From positions 1 to 64,000 of the forward strand of contig NZ_SJEE01000018.1 in NCBI RefSeq assembly GCF_006937785.1: a stretch of 64,000 bases of DNA, in the 5' to 3' direction. The position numbers were made by a program, and so were the translations under genes. This document shows positions 17,552-23,962 of the stretch, piece after piece (the first letter of the stretch is position 1; each line of letters opens with the position of its first letter). The notes beneath the pieces were generated by a model. The model was not told where the DNA came from. It searched no databases and was given only the letters and a program-made list of their open reading frames with translations. The DNA is from Pseudanabaena sp. UWO311 (GTDB lineage: Bacteria > Cyanobacteriota > Cyanobacteriia > Pseudanabaenales > Pseudanabaenaceae).

Positions 17552-17770
17552 ATGTCTTATACGATCGCCTCAAATATATGTGAAGGCATAGCCGAATGCG
17601 TACCTGCTTGTCCCGTTGCCTGTATCGAACAGGGTGAGGGCGCAAACATTAAGGGAACGATTTGGTTTAAGATTGATGCCTCAATTTGTATTGACTGTGG
17701 TGTTTGTTTACAGGTCTGTCCAGTTCAGGGGGCTATTTTGCCAGAAGAGCGCCCTGAGTTAGTAACCTAA
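17552..17770 (+). CDS. Small ferredoxin with two Fe-S motifs
   Basis: 72 residues from the ATG at 17552 (MSYTIASNIC). The ORF also has an ATG four codons earlier (17540), but that one has GG directly against it, while GGATG lies ten bases before the second. Counted from the earlier ATG, cysteines are C14-x5-C20-x3-C24-P-x2-C28 and C50-x2-C53-x2-C56-x3-C60-P. The second motif is a classic [4Fe-4S] site. The first lacks the usual CxxC spacing and resembles the 3Fe or irregular site of 7Fe/8Fe ferredoxins. The protein is a soluble electron carrier; its partner is unknown and no redox gene is adjacent. Confidence 0.82.
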   Translation: MSYTIASNICEGIAECVPACPVACIEQGEGANIKGTIWFKIDASICIDCGVCLQVCPVQGAILPEERPELVT

Positions 17771-17835
17771 GAGAAACGTGTGTTTTCACTATTTTTTCTC
17801 CTAGATCTGTAATCGGCGTGATAGTATAACTCCAG

Positions 17836-18058
17836 TACAAGCAGGTAAGTAATCAAGAGTAAACACGTTAAGATAACGATGTTTTTCCTGTAGTACACAA
17901 GCTCCGAAGAAATGTATCTGTATACTACTTGTTGCATATTTTGCAGGTAGCCATCAGATATATAGCAGCAAGAGGGTCGCAACTGTGATCCTTTTTGCTG
18001 CGATCGGTTTAAAGATAAAAGCACTCAAAGAGTGGGCGATCGTCCCACTTTTTTGTTT
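17836..18058 (+). ncRNA. Candidate small RNA ending at an intrinsic terminator
   Basis: The 376-base gap between ferredoxin and rimP has no gene. It contains a possible -10 (TATAAC, near 17824-17829), several weak stems (for example GTAGTA/TACTAC and GCAGCAA/TTGCTGC), and a clear terminator at 18027-18053 followed by T6-G-T5. The terminator is 89 bases ahead of rimP, so it ends an upstream transcript, either a long ferredoxin 3' UTR or a separate RNA. It matches no RNA family I recognise, and the 5' end is a guess. Confidence 0.35.
18027..18058 (+). terminator. Intrinsic terminator upstream of rimP
   Basis: AAAGAGTGGG pairs with CCCACTTTTT around a CGATCGT loop and is followed by a T-rich tract. 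Confidence 0.75.
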
Positions 18059-18146
18059 TTAAAATAGCTTTTTACAGCTTGGCGCTTAAACTCTTACGTC
18101 AATAGCAAAAGAAACGTTCACACTCTAAGCTCAAATCTTAAATTCT

Positions 18147-18608
18147 ATGAGTCATCCTCTAATTCCGCAAATTTTTCAAATTGCTGAAGAAGTTGCCTCG
18201 CCCCTTGGGTTGGAGGTTGTCGATGTTGTATTGCATACCAATAAAAATCCTGTGGTATTGCGGGTCGATATTCGCAATCCTGATCAAAATACGGGGTTAG
18301 ATGACTGTGAGCGGATGAGTCGATCGCTAGAGCCAACTCTTGATGCGGCCGATTTGATTCCCCATGCCTATGTGCTGGAAATTTCTAGCCCAGGAGCCGA
18401 ACGTCAATTACAGGGCGATCGCGAATTTGTGGCTTTTCGAGGTTTCATGGTCACCGTTGGTACAACAGTCCTCCATGAAGGTAAACAAAGTTGGAGTGGA
18501 CATCTCATGTCTCGAAACGAGACACATGTGACGATTAGTATCAAGGGGCGGATTGTCAATATTCCCCGTGAACTTGTTGAGCGTGTTGAATTAGCCAAAA
18601 TGGAATAA
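18147..18608 (+). CDS. rimP: Ribosome maturation factor RimP
   Basis: 153 residues. It carries the RimP signature: a GLEVVDVVLHTNKNPVVLRVDI strand region (key parts LEVVDV and VLRVDI), LDDCERMSRSLEPTLD, and YVLEISSPGAERQL, then an SH3-like C-terminal domain. RimP helps assemble the 30S subunit. It heads the rimP-nusA-ylxR group, 157 bases before nusA, with two hairpins in between. Confidence 0.95.
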   Translation: MSHPLIPQIFQIAEEVASPLGLEVVDVVLHTNKNPVVLRVDIRNPDQNTGLDDCERMSRSLEPTLDAADLIPHAYVLEISSPGAERQLQGDREFVAFRGFMVTVGTTVLHEGKQSWSGHLMSRNETHVTISIKGRIVNIPRELVERVELAKME

Positions 18609-18623
18609 ATAGAACCTATAGCG

Positions 18624-18655
18624 TTTAGCAAATGAGTGTGTACTCATTTGCTAAA
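18624..18655. repeat. Hairpin between rimP and nusA
   Basis: TTTAGCAAATGAGT pairs with ACTCATTTGCTAAA around GTGT. Confidence 0.75.
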
Positions 18656-18683
18656 TGAAAGCCAATCACAGAAAGGGTTTGGA

Positions 18684-18716
18684 GTTGTCATTTCTTGCCT
18701 ACGACAAAATGACAAC
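18684..18716. repeat. Second hairpin between rimP and nusA
   Basis: GTTGTCATTT pairs with AAATGACAAC across a 13-base loop. It lies in the nusA leader and could take part in its autoregulation; this is inference. Confidence 0.55.
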
Positions 18717-18765
18717 CGTTATTGAGAATTGCAATTATTGATTTTTATAGAAGCGAGAAATACTT

Positions 18766-20010
18766 ATGTCATTATTGAATTTACCTGGATTAGGACAAAT
18801 GGTGGAGGTGATTAGTAAAGAGCGTAATCTCCCCAAACATGCTGTCCAAAATGCCTTGCGTGAAGCTTTGCTCAAGGGATATGAGCGCTTCCGCAAAACC
18901 TATCGCTCCGATGGAATCAACTTTGAAGAAGAACATTTTAATAACTTTGATGTAGAACTAGATCTCGAAGGTGAAGGGTTTCGGGTTCTAGCGACGAAGA
19001 CTATTGTCGATGAGGTTGGTGATGCCGATCATGAGATTGGTTTGTTTGAAGTGCGTGAAGTCGCTCCTGAAGCCCAAGCTGGTGGAACTGTAGTTGTCGA
19101 TGTGACCCCAGAGCAGGGTGACTTTGGACGCATGGCAGCAATTCAGACTAAACAAGTATTAGCTCAAAAGCTGAGAGATCAACAACGCAAGATCATTCAA
19201 GAAGAGTTTCAAGACATTGAAGGAACGGTTTTACAAGGTCGAGTACTGCGTTTTGAAACTACTTCCGTAATTGTCTCGGTCAGTAGTGGATTTGGACAAC
19301 CTGAAGTCGAGGCAGAACTCCCAAAACGAGAACAACTTGCGGGCGAAAGACCTTATCGCCCCAATATGACCCTTAAGGTTTATCTTAAAAAGGTTTTTGA
19401 AGGTTCGCGGCGTGGTCCTCAGTTATTGGTCTCACGGGCTGATGCAGGATTGGTCGTGTATCTGTTTGCTAACGAAGTCCCCGAAATTGAAGAGGAAATC
19501 GTCCGTATAGTAGCAGTGGCGAGGGAAGCTAATCCTCCATCTTCAGCTGTTGGTCCCCGCACTAAAATTGCCGTAGATACGCTTGAGCGCGATGTTGATC
19601 CTGTGGGAGCTTGCATTGGAGCAAGGGGGGCAAGGATTCAAGCAGTAGTTGCTGAGCTACGCGGCGAAAAAATTGATGTGATCAGATGGTCGCCCGATCC
19701 TTCGACTTATATTGCCAACTCATTAAGCCCTGCGCGAATCCATGAAGTCCGCTTAATTAATGCCAATGAAAGGATTGCTCATGTGATTGTCCCAGAGGAT
19801 CAACTAAGTCTTGCGATCGGAAAGGAAGGACAAAATGTACGTTTGGCGGCACGTTTAACTGGCTGGAAAATTGACATTAAGAACTTATCAAAGTACGACT
19901 ATGAAGATGAAGATCGCAAAGCTCAAGAAAGTATTGCAAGGTCAGCGCCCATCCTTGAACAATCGAATCTAGATGATGAAGAAAATGATTATGACAACAA
20001 TGAAGATTAA
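18766..20010 (+). CDS. nusA: Transcription termination/antitermination factor NusA
   Basis: 414 residues, the usual cyanobacterial length. It has the N-terminal RNAP-binding domain (about 1-130), an S1 domain (about 150-225, EGTVLQGRVLRFE), and two KH domains. KH1 contains DPVGACIGARGARIQAVV and KH2 contains LAIGKEGQNVRLAARLTGW. There are no C-terminal acidic repeats of the E. coli type; a short acidic tail (LDDEENDYDNNED) ends the protein. It modulates pausing, intrinsic termination and antitermination. It is followed by ylxR, with a strong hairpin in the gap. Confidence 0.96.
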   Translation: MSLLNLPGLGQMVEVISKERNLPKHAVQNALREALLKGYERFRKTYRSDGINFEEEHFNNFDVELDLEGEGFRVLATKTIVDEVGDADHEIGLFEVREVAPEAQAGGTVVVDVTPEQGDFGRMAAIQTKQVLAQKLRDQQRKIIQEEFQDIEGTVLQGRVLRFETTSVIVSVSSGFGQPEVEAELPKREQLAGERPYRPNMTLKVYLKKVFEGSRRGPQLLVSRADAGLVVYLFANEVPEIEEEIVRIVAVAREANPPSSAVGPRTKIAVDTLERDVDPVGACIGARGARIQAVVAELRGEKIDVIRWSPDPSTYIANSLSPARIHEVRLINANERIAHVIVPEDQLSLAIGKEGQNVRLAARLTGWKIDIKNLSKYDYEDEDRKAQESIARSAPILEQSNLDDEENDYDNNED

Positions 20011-20024
20011 AAATTCACAGATTT

Positions 20025-20063
20025 GTTGTAAGGTTCCGCCCCTATGGGGCGAAACCTTACAAC
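20025..20063. repeat. Hairpin between nusA and ylxR
   Basis: GTTGTAAGGTTCCGCCCC pairs with GGGGCGAAACCTTACAAC around TAT, with one C/A mismatch. No T-run follows; partial attenuation within the operon is possible. Confidence 0.75.
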
Positions 20064-20089
20064 GTTGACTAGCTTAGGAGTGAATTAGC

Positions 20090-20380
20090 TTGGCTTTAAA
20101 GCTACTCCGTCGTTGTGTTAGTTGCCAATGTATCGCCAGCCGCGATACTTTTTGGAGGGTAGTGCGCGTGCCGATCGCTTCAACAGATGAGAATCTCATC
20201 GAGGCTAAATCCAAACATGATCAAAATCAAATTCAACTTGATCATGGTATGGGGAGATCAGCATATCTGTGTAAAAAGTTGGAATGTTTACAACTAGCCC
20301 AAAAGAAAAATCGCTTAGGGCGATCGCTCCGCACCCAAATTCCACCTGAAATTTTTGACATTCTCAAATCACGCCTTTAA
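20090..20380 (+). CDS. ylxR: YlxR family RNA-binding protein (DUF448)
   Basis: 96 residues. It carries the YlxR motifs RRCVSCQ, FWRVVRVP, GMGRSAYLC and CLQLAQKKNRLGRSL. The start is a TTG codon with AGGAG (20076-20080) nine bases upstream, a well-placed ribosome site that supports it. In most bacteria nusA-ylxR is followed by infB; here galE follows and infB is absent. YlxR proteins are nucleoid- or RNA-associated regulators, and the role in cyanobacteria is unclear. The region between the VRVP strand and GMGRS carries an insert of about 15 residues compared with the family as I recall it. Confidence 0.9.
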   Translation: MALKLLRRCVSCQCIASRDTFWRVVRVPIASTDENLIEAKSKHDQNQIQLDHGMGRSAYLCKKLECLQLAQKKNRLGRSLRTQIPPEIFDILKSRL

Positions 20381-20383
20381 TAC

Positions 20384-20418
20384 AAAAGCTCAAAATAGCG
20401 TAACCATTTTGAGCTTTT
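20384..20418. repeat. Family B hairpin behind ylxR
   Basis: AAAAGCTCAAAAT pairs with ATTTTGAGCTTTT. It begins four bases after the ylxR stop, and its T-rich right arm allows termination. Confidence 0.8.
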
Positions 20419-20445
20419 ATAGCTAATTTCACTTGTCTTAAGACA

Positions 20446-20508
20446 CATAAAACCCAAGAATTGGTTTGCGGCGCGGCGCGCCGTCAACCAATTCTTGGGT
20501 TTTATGTC
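20446..20508. repeat. Family C hairpin, second copy with conserved right flank
   Basis: CATAAAACCCAAGAATTGGT pairs with its complement, and the GC-rich core is imperfect. The right flank ATGTCCTAGTACACTTGGCG matches that of the copy at 8503. Confidence 0.85.
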
Positions 20509-20556
20509 CTAGTACACTTGGCGACAGCTATAAAACCCAGACTGGGTTTATTTTTT

Positions 20557-20590
20557 AATTTTCGAAAGTGTCGCTACACTTTCGGAAATT
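20557..20590. repeat. Family A hairpin upstream of galE
   Basis: AATTTTCGAAAGTGT pairs with ACACTTTCGGAAATT around CGCT. GGTATAAA follows directly, about 33 bases before the galE start, and could act as its -10 region. Confidence 0.8.
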
Positions 20591-20630
20591 GGTATAAACT
20601 CGCATTCAATTAGCAATAATCGGCAAAGTT

Positions 20631-21620
20631 ATGAGTAAACAAACAATTTTGGTTACGGGTGGTGCAGGCTATATCGGTTCTCATGCTGTCAAAGCGTTGC
20701 AGCAAGTTGGTTATAAGGTAGTAATTTTAGACAATCTCGTCTATGGTCACCAAGATATCGCCGAAACCCTAGATGCAGAATTGATTATTGGGGACACGAA
20801 TGATCGAGAATTGCTCGATCGCTTATTTAGCGATCGCCAAATTAGTGCAGTCATGCATTTTGCCGCCTATGCTTATGTGGGTGAGTCGGTGACACAGCCT
20901 GACAAATACTATCGAAACAATGTGGTTGGGACTTTAACATTGCTAGAGGCAATGGTCGCCGCCAACATTAAATCCTTTGTTTTTTCTTCAACCTGTGCCA
21001 GTTATGGCGTACCGCAGCAAATACCCATTACCGAAGAACATCCGCAAGCACCGATCAACCCTTATGGGGCTACTAAGCTAATGGTAGAGCGGATTTTACA
21101 AGATTTTGATATTGCTTATAGTCTGAAGTCAGTAATTTTTCGATACTTTAATGCCGCAGGAGCTGATCCTGCTGGGGCGATCGGTGAGGATCATAATCCT
21201 GAGACACATTTGATACCGTTAGTTTTGCAGACGGCTATGGGTATCCGCGAAGCAATTACAGTTTATGGGTCTGATTATCCAACCGCAGACGGAACTTGTA
21301 TCCGTGACTATATCCATGTAACCGATCTAGCTGAAGCGCATGTATTGGGCTTGGAATATTTACTCAAGGGTAACAAGAGTGAAATTTTTAATCTTGGTAA
21401 TGGTAACGGCTTTTCGGTCAAAGAGGTAATTGATGCTGCCAAGCAAATTACGGGTAAGCCGATTAATGTAGTGATGGGCGATCGCCGCGCAGGAGATCCA
21501 CCCGCTTTGGTCGGCAGCAGTGAGAAAGCAAGGTCAATATTGAATTGGCAGCCTAAATATGCTGATTTAAATTTAATTTTGCAACATGCATGGCAATGGC
21601 ATCAAAAACGCCATGCATAA
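20631..21620 (+). CDS. galE: UDP-glucose 4-epimerase
   Basis: 329 residues. The NAD-binding GGAGYIGSH (residues 10-18), a catalytic SSTCASYG Ser/Thr region, the YxxxK pair (YGATK), and RYFNAAGADP identify a short-chain epimerase of the GalE type. It interconverts UDP-glucose and UDP-galactose and so supplies polysaccharide and galactolipid synthesis. It is not in an operon: hairpins lie on both sides. It may serve the polysaccharide genes about 10 kb to the left. Confidence 0.94.
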   Translation: MSKQTILVTGGAGYIGSHAVKALQQVGYKVVILDNLVYGHQDIAETLDAELIIGDTNDRELLDRLFSDRQISAVMHFAAYAYVGESVTQPDKYYRNNVVGTLTLLEAMVAANIKSFVFSSTCASYGVPQQIPITEEHPQAPINPYGATKLMVERILQDFDIAYSLKSVIFRYFNAAGADPAGAIGEDHNPETHLIPLVLQTAMGIREAITVYGSDYPTADGTCIRDYIHVTDLAEAHVLGLEYLLKGNKSEIFNLGNGNGFSVKEVIDAAKQITGKPINVVMGDRRAGDPPALVGSSEKARSILNWQPKYADLNLILQHAWQWHQKRHA

Positions 21621-21622
21621 CA

Positions 21623-21663
21623 AAAAGATGAAATGCAGTTCTTTGCGCTGCATTTCATCTTTT
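21623..21663. terminator. Hairpin behind galE
   Basis: AAAAGATGAAATGCAG pairs perfectly with CTGCATTTCATCTTTT. It starts two bases after the stop and is followed by GGGTTTTATG as in family C. A probable terminator. Confidence 0.75.
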
Positions 21664-21696
21664 GGGTTTTATGCCTTTGGATTACATACCAAAGCA

Positions 21697-21981
21697 TTAC
21701 AGCAATTTGTCAATTTTTTGAGCTAGCTCAAAGTCGAGGGCACTGATGCCAGCAGCATCATGGGTGGTGAGATCGATCTTGACTTTGTTATAGACATTAA
21801 AAAGCTCTGGATGATGTCCCATCTTGTCAGCAACGATCGCTACTTTACTGATAAAGCCAAAGGCTTCGACAAAATCACGAAACTTGAAGTTTTTTTGCAA
21901 CTTATGATCAACAACCGCCCAACCAGCTAACTGTGCGATCGCTGATGAGATTTCGACTTCAGATAATTTTTGAATAGCCAT
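21697..21981 (-). CDS. 4a-hydroxytetrahydrobiopterin dehydratase (PCD/DCoH)
   Basis: 94 residues, full length for the family. The active-site signature is present: [20 protein letters not shown] followed by [10 protein letters not shown]. It dehydrates 4a-carbinolamine pterins to quinonoid dihydropterin; in cyanobacteria without phenylalanine hydroxylase its role is uncertain and may be linked to molybdopterin or other pterins. It is transcribed after the SpoIID-like gene but behind a strong terminator, so it is probably expressed alone. A promoter must lie within the ~40 bases before the hairpin or in the terminator read-through. Confidence 0.93.
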   Translation of the reverse strand: MAIQKLSEVEISSAIAQLAGWAVVDHKLQKNFKFRDFVEAFGFISKVAIVADKMGHHPELFNVYNKVKIDLTTHDAAGISALDFELAQKIDKLL

Positions 21982-22020
21982 GGCTTTTGTGTGAATAGAG
22001 AGTTAAGCCTATATTCACAC

Positions 22021-22069
22021 AAAACCAAAAAAAGAGGCGACACAATGTGTCGCCTCTTTTTTTAGTTTT
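22021..22069 (-). terminator. Strong terminator of the SpoIID-like gene
   Basis: AAAAAAAGAGGCGACAC pairs with its complement around AAT and contains the gene's stop codon. On the minus strand it is followed by seven T residues. Confidence 0.88.
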
Positions 22070-22871
22070 TGATAGGTTGATCTCGATACCACCAAGATAA
22101 AATCTGAACCCAATTCCAGCCATTTTCAGCCATTTGTTGAGTCATTTCTTGATCGAGGTGTTGTCCGTCAGAGACTGGCATATATCCACCACCCCAGCTA
22201 ATCCAGTTGCGGGGTAAGCGAGCGCGATAATAGCCTTTAAAACCAGGTCTGAGCATATATCCTGCGGTTGAGGCTACAGCCTGATCGCTACGACTATGAA
22301 TTAGGGCGATCGCTTGACCTGTCTGTGGATCAAAGCGATAGAAGCCTTTGTATACTTGATCGCGAGTATCACTCACTAGATCATAGGGTGCTTCGCCCCA
22401 TTTTCGTTGACGCTGAGTATTGACAGCATAACTACGAGCCGCCACCGCTTGCGCCATTAATGCATCCATGTGCCAACTAGCAGGCATTTCGCTAGGTACA
22501 ACGCTACGAAGATATTCTTCAAGGGACAACACGTTAACCGCGATCGCCTTGTTATTCCAAGCACGCAATTCGATCTCGCCTGGATAAAGATTGCTACCGA
22601 CTTGCACCAATCCATTATTGCTAGGGGTAATCCGATATGCAGAAGTAAGAGGCAATGTATACCATTTACCGGGATCGAGACGGCGGCTTGACTGTCCTGA
22701 TGCTTGTAGGGTCGATGGTTGAGTTACAGCTACAGACATTTTGGAGCCATTTTCCTCTCTAACCAAAACCCTCAATAAATTGGCGGCAGCAGCCTGAGAG
22801 ACTCCTGCGACAATTACCAACATCAAGGACAAAATTAGCGTGTACATCCCTTTGGAGAAGTGTTTCATCAT
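22062..22871 (-). CDS. SpoIID/LytB domain secreted protein
   Basis: 269 residues with a signal peptide (about 1-29, MKHFSKGMYTLILSLMLVIV then VSQAAAA). The SpoIID core shows LSLEEYLRSVVPSEMPASW with the catalytic Glu of SEMP, then LMAQAVAARSYAV and VSDTRDQVYKG. In B. subtilis SpoIID is a lytic transglycosylase acting on denuded peptidoglycan; cyanobacterial relatives are thought to act in wall remodelling or septum processing. It would be periplasmic. The two Met codons at the start are both usable. Confidence 0.9.
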   Translation of the reverse strand: MMKHFSKGMYTLILSLMLVIVAGVSQAAAANLLRVLVREENGSKMSVAVTQPSTLQASGQSSRRLDPGKWYTLPLTSAYRITPSNNGLVQVGSNLYPGEIELRAWNNKAIAVNVLSLEEYLRSVVPSEMPASWHMDALMAQAVAARSYAVNTQRQRKWGEAPYDLVSDTRDQVYKGFYRFDPQTGQAIALIHSRSDQAVASTAGYMLRPGFKGYYRARLPRNWISWGGGYMPVSDGQHLDQEMTQQMAENGWNWVQILSWWYRDQPIKN

Positions 22872-23045
22872 TTAGTTAGTCACTCACACCTGTAAGCAGA
22901 GAATGTAATTAATTTTGAGTAAGACTTGAGGCATTTTAGTTTGACCTCGGATAACCAGATAGTTTAGCAAAACAATCCGATTTTGATAAACATTATTTCT
23001 GCATACTTATAGCAGCTTTTGCCTGAATTTTACCGAGGTAATTTA

Positions 23046-23102
23046 ATAAAACCAAAAAACGTTGCGGCGGGCAAAGCCTGCCGCAACGTTTTTTGGTTTT
23101 AT
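23046..23102. repeat. Hairpin upstream of rnpB
   Basis: ATAAAACCAAAAAACGTTGC and its complement form a stem of about 27 bp with AAA loop and one wobble. It ends seven bases before the rnpB -35 region. Confidence 0.85.
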
Positions 23103-23108
23103 ATTTAA

Positions 23109-23140
23109 TTGAGCCTGGCCACTTAGTACATAATGGTAAT
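23109..23140 (+). promoter_or_regulatory. Candidate rnpB promoter
   Basis: TTGAGC (23109-23114) and TAATGG or GGTAAT (23131-23140) lie 16-20 bases apart and just ahead of the predicted 5' end of RNase P RNA. Confidence 0.5.
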
Positions 23141-23142
23141 AA

Positions 23143-23613
23143 GGGAGAGTAAGCGTGTGGTTGCGAAATTTGTCTCAAAATAAACGAAAGGATATTTCGA
23201 GCACAAATTTTGAGGAAAGTCCGGGCTTCCACGAAGATCAGGCTGCTGGATAACGCCCAGTGCGAGCGATCGTGAGGATAGTGCCACAGAAAAATACCGC
23301 CCTTTGTAGACATGGCGCGAAGCGCTATGTCTACAAAGGGTAAGGGTGCAAAGGTGCGTTAAGAGCGCACCAGCAGAGTCGTGAGGCTCTGGCTCGGTAA
23401 ACCCCAGTTGGAAGCAAGGCGAGAGGATGCAAGTGTTGAGATCTTCAGTTGATCTTGTATCCGTTGCTTGATGTGGTGGTCTAGTGAAAACTAGGCGATC
23501 GCAATTAAGTGTGTGCCGCATGAGGTATTTGGTAACAAATATCCCAGATAGATAACCGCTAAGGCAGTTGATAAAACTCCTGAAACAGAACCCGGCTTAT
23601 GTCTTACTCTTTC
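23143..23613 (+). ncRNA. rnpB: RNase P RNA
   Basis: The catalytic core is unmistakable: GAGGAAAGTCCGGGC at 23212-23226, GATAACGCCCAGTGCG, then AGGATAGTGCCACAGAAA, GGTGCAAAGGTGCG, GCTCGGTAAACCCC, and the 3' AGAACCCGGCTTAT. The ends pair as helix P1 (GAGAGTAAG near 23145 with CTTACTCTTT near 23603). Helix P12 (23300-23340) is a 19-bp hairpin resembling the dispersed repeats of this genome. The RNA processes tRNA 5' ends with RnpA, whose gene is not here. An imperfect terminator-like hairpin follows at 23627. Confidence 0.97.
23300..23340. repeat. Hairpin forming helix P12 of RNase P RNA
   Basis: CCCTTTGTAGACATGGCGC pairs with GCGCTATGTCTACAAAGGG around GAA. The GGCGCGAAGCGC core is the same as in intergenic hairpins at 46549 and 47948. 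Confidence 0.85.
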
Positions 23614-23626
23614 TATTAAAATTCTC

Positions 23627-23673
23627 TAAAGACCAGAAATTACGCCACTTCACGCTGTAATTCCCGATCTTTT
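23627..23673 (+). terminator. Probable rnpB terminator
   Basis: TAAAGACCAGAAATTAC pairs imperfectly with GTAATTCCCGATCTTTA. It lies 14 bases after the P1 helix. Confidence 0.5.
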
Positions 23674-23962
23674 AACAACAAATTTTATTGTGCTTAAAGC
23701 AAAAATAAAAACTCAAAAACTTACTAGGTTTAATTTTGTTTTTTTCAAATGTGCACAACCTCGTTTGAAAAAAGTTGGTGATTTATATTATTTTTTTAGT
23801 TTTGTGCCATAGGTGGTCAAAAAACAAAAGGCAGATTTTAAGTTTTTTGATTGATATTAACCTTGAAGATCTGGTACATCTAGAATCTATATGAGCTCGC
23901 TTGAATCGCAACCTTAAACTGCATTTGTTCTTACGCAACATTTTAACTAGAGTAATTAAACT
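23674..23962. other. AT-rich stretch before the 7TM-HD gene
   Basis: No gene or hairpin is seen. It should hold the promoter of the next gene. Confidence 0.5.

Noticed and set aside
17767-18024. 85-codon minus-strand frame between ferredoxin and rimP
   Set aside because: No ribosome site, odd composition and no recognisable motif; the region is better read as RNA-coding or leader DNA.
22993-23521. Two overlapping minus-strand frames of 106 and 132 codons
   Set aside because: They run antisense through the RNase P RNA gene.
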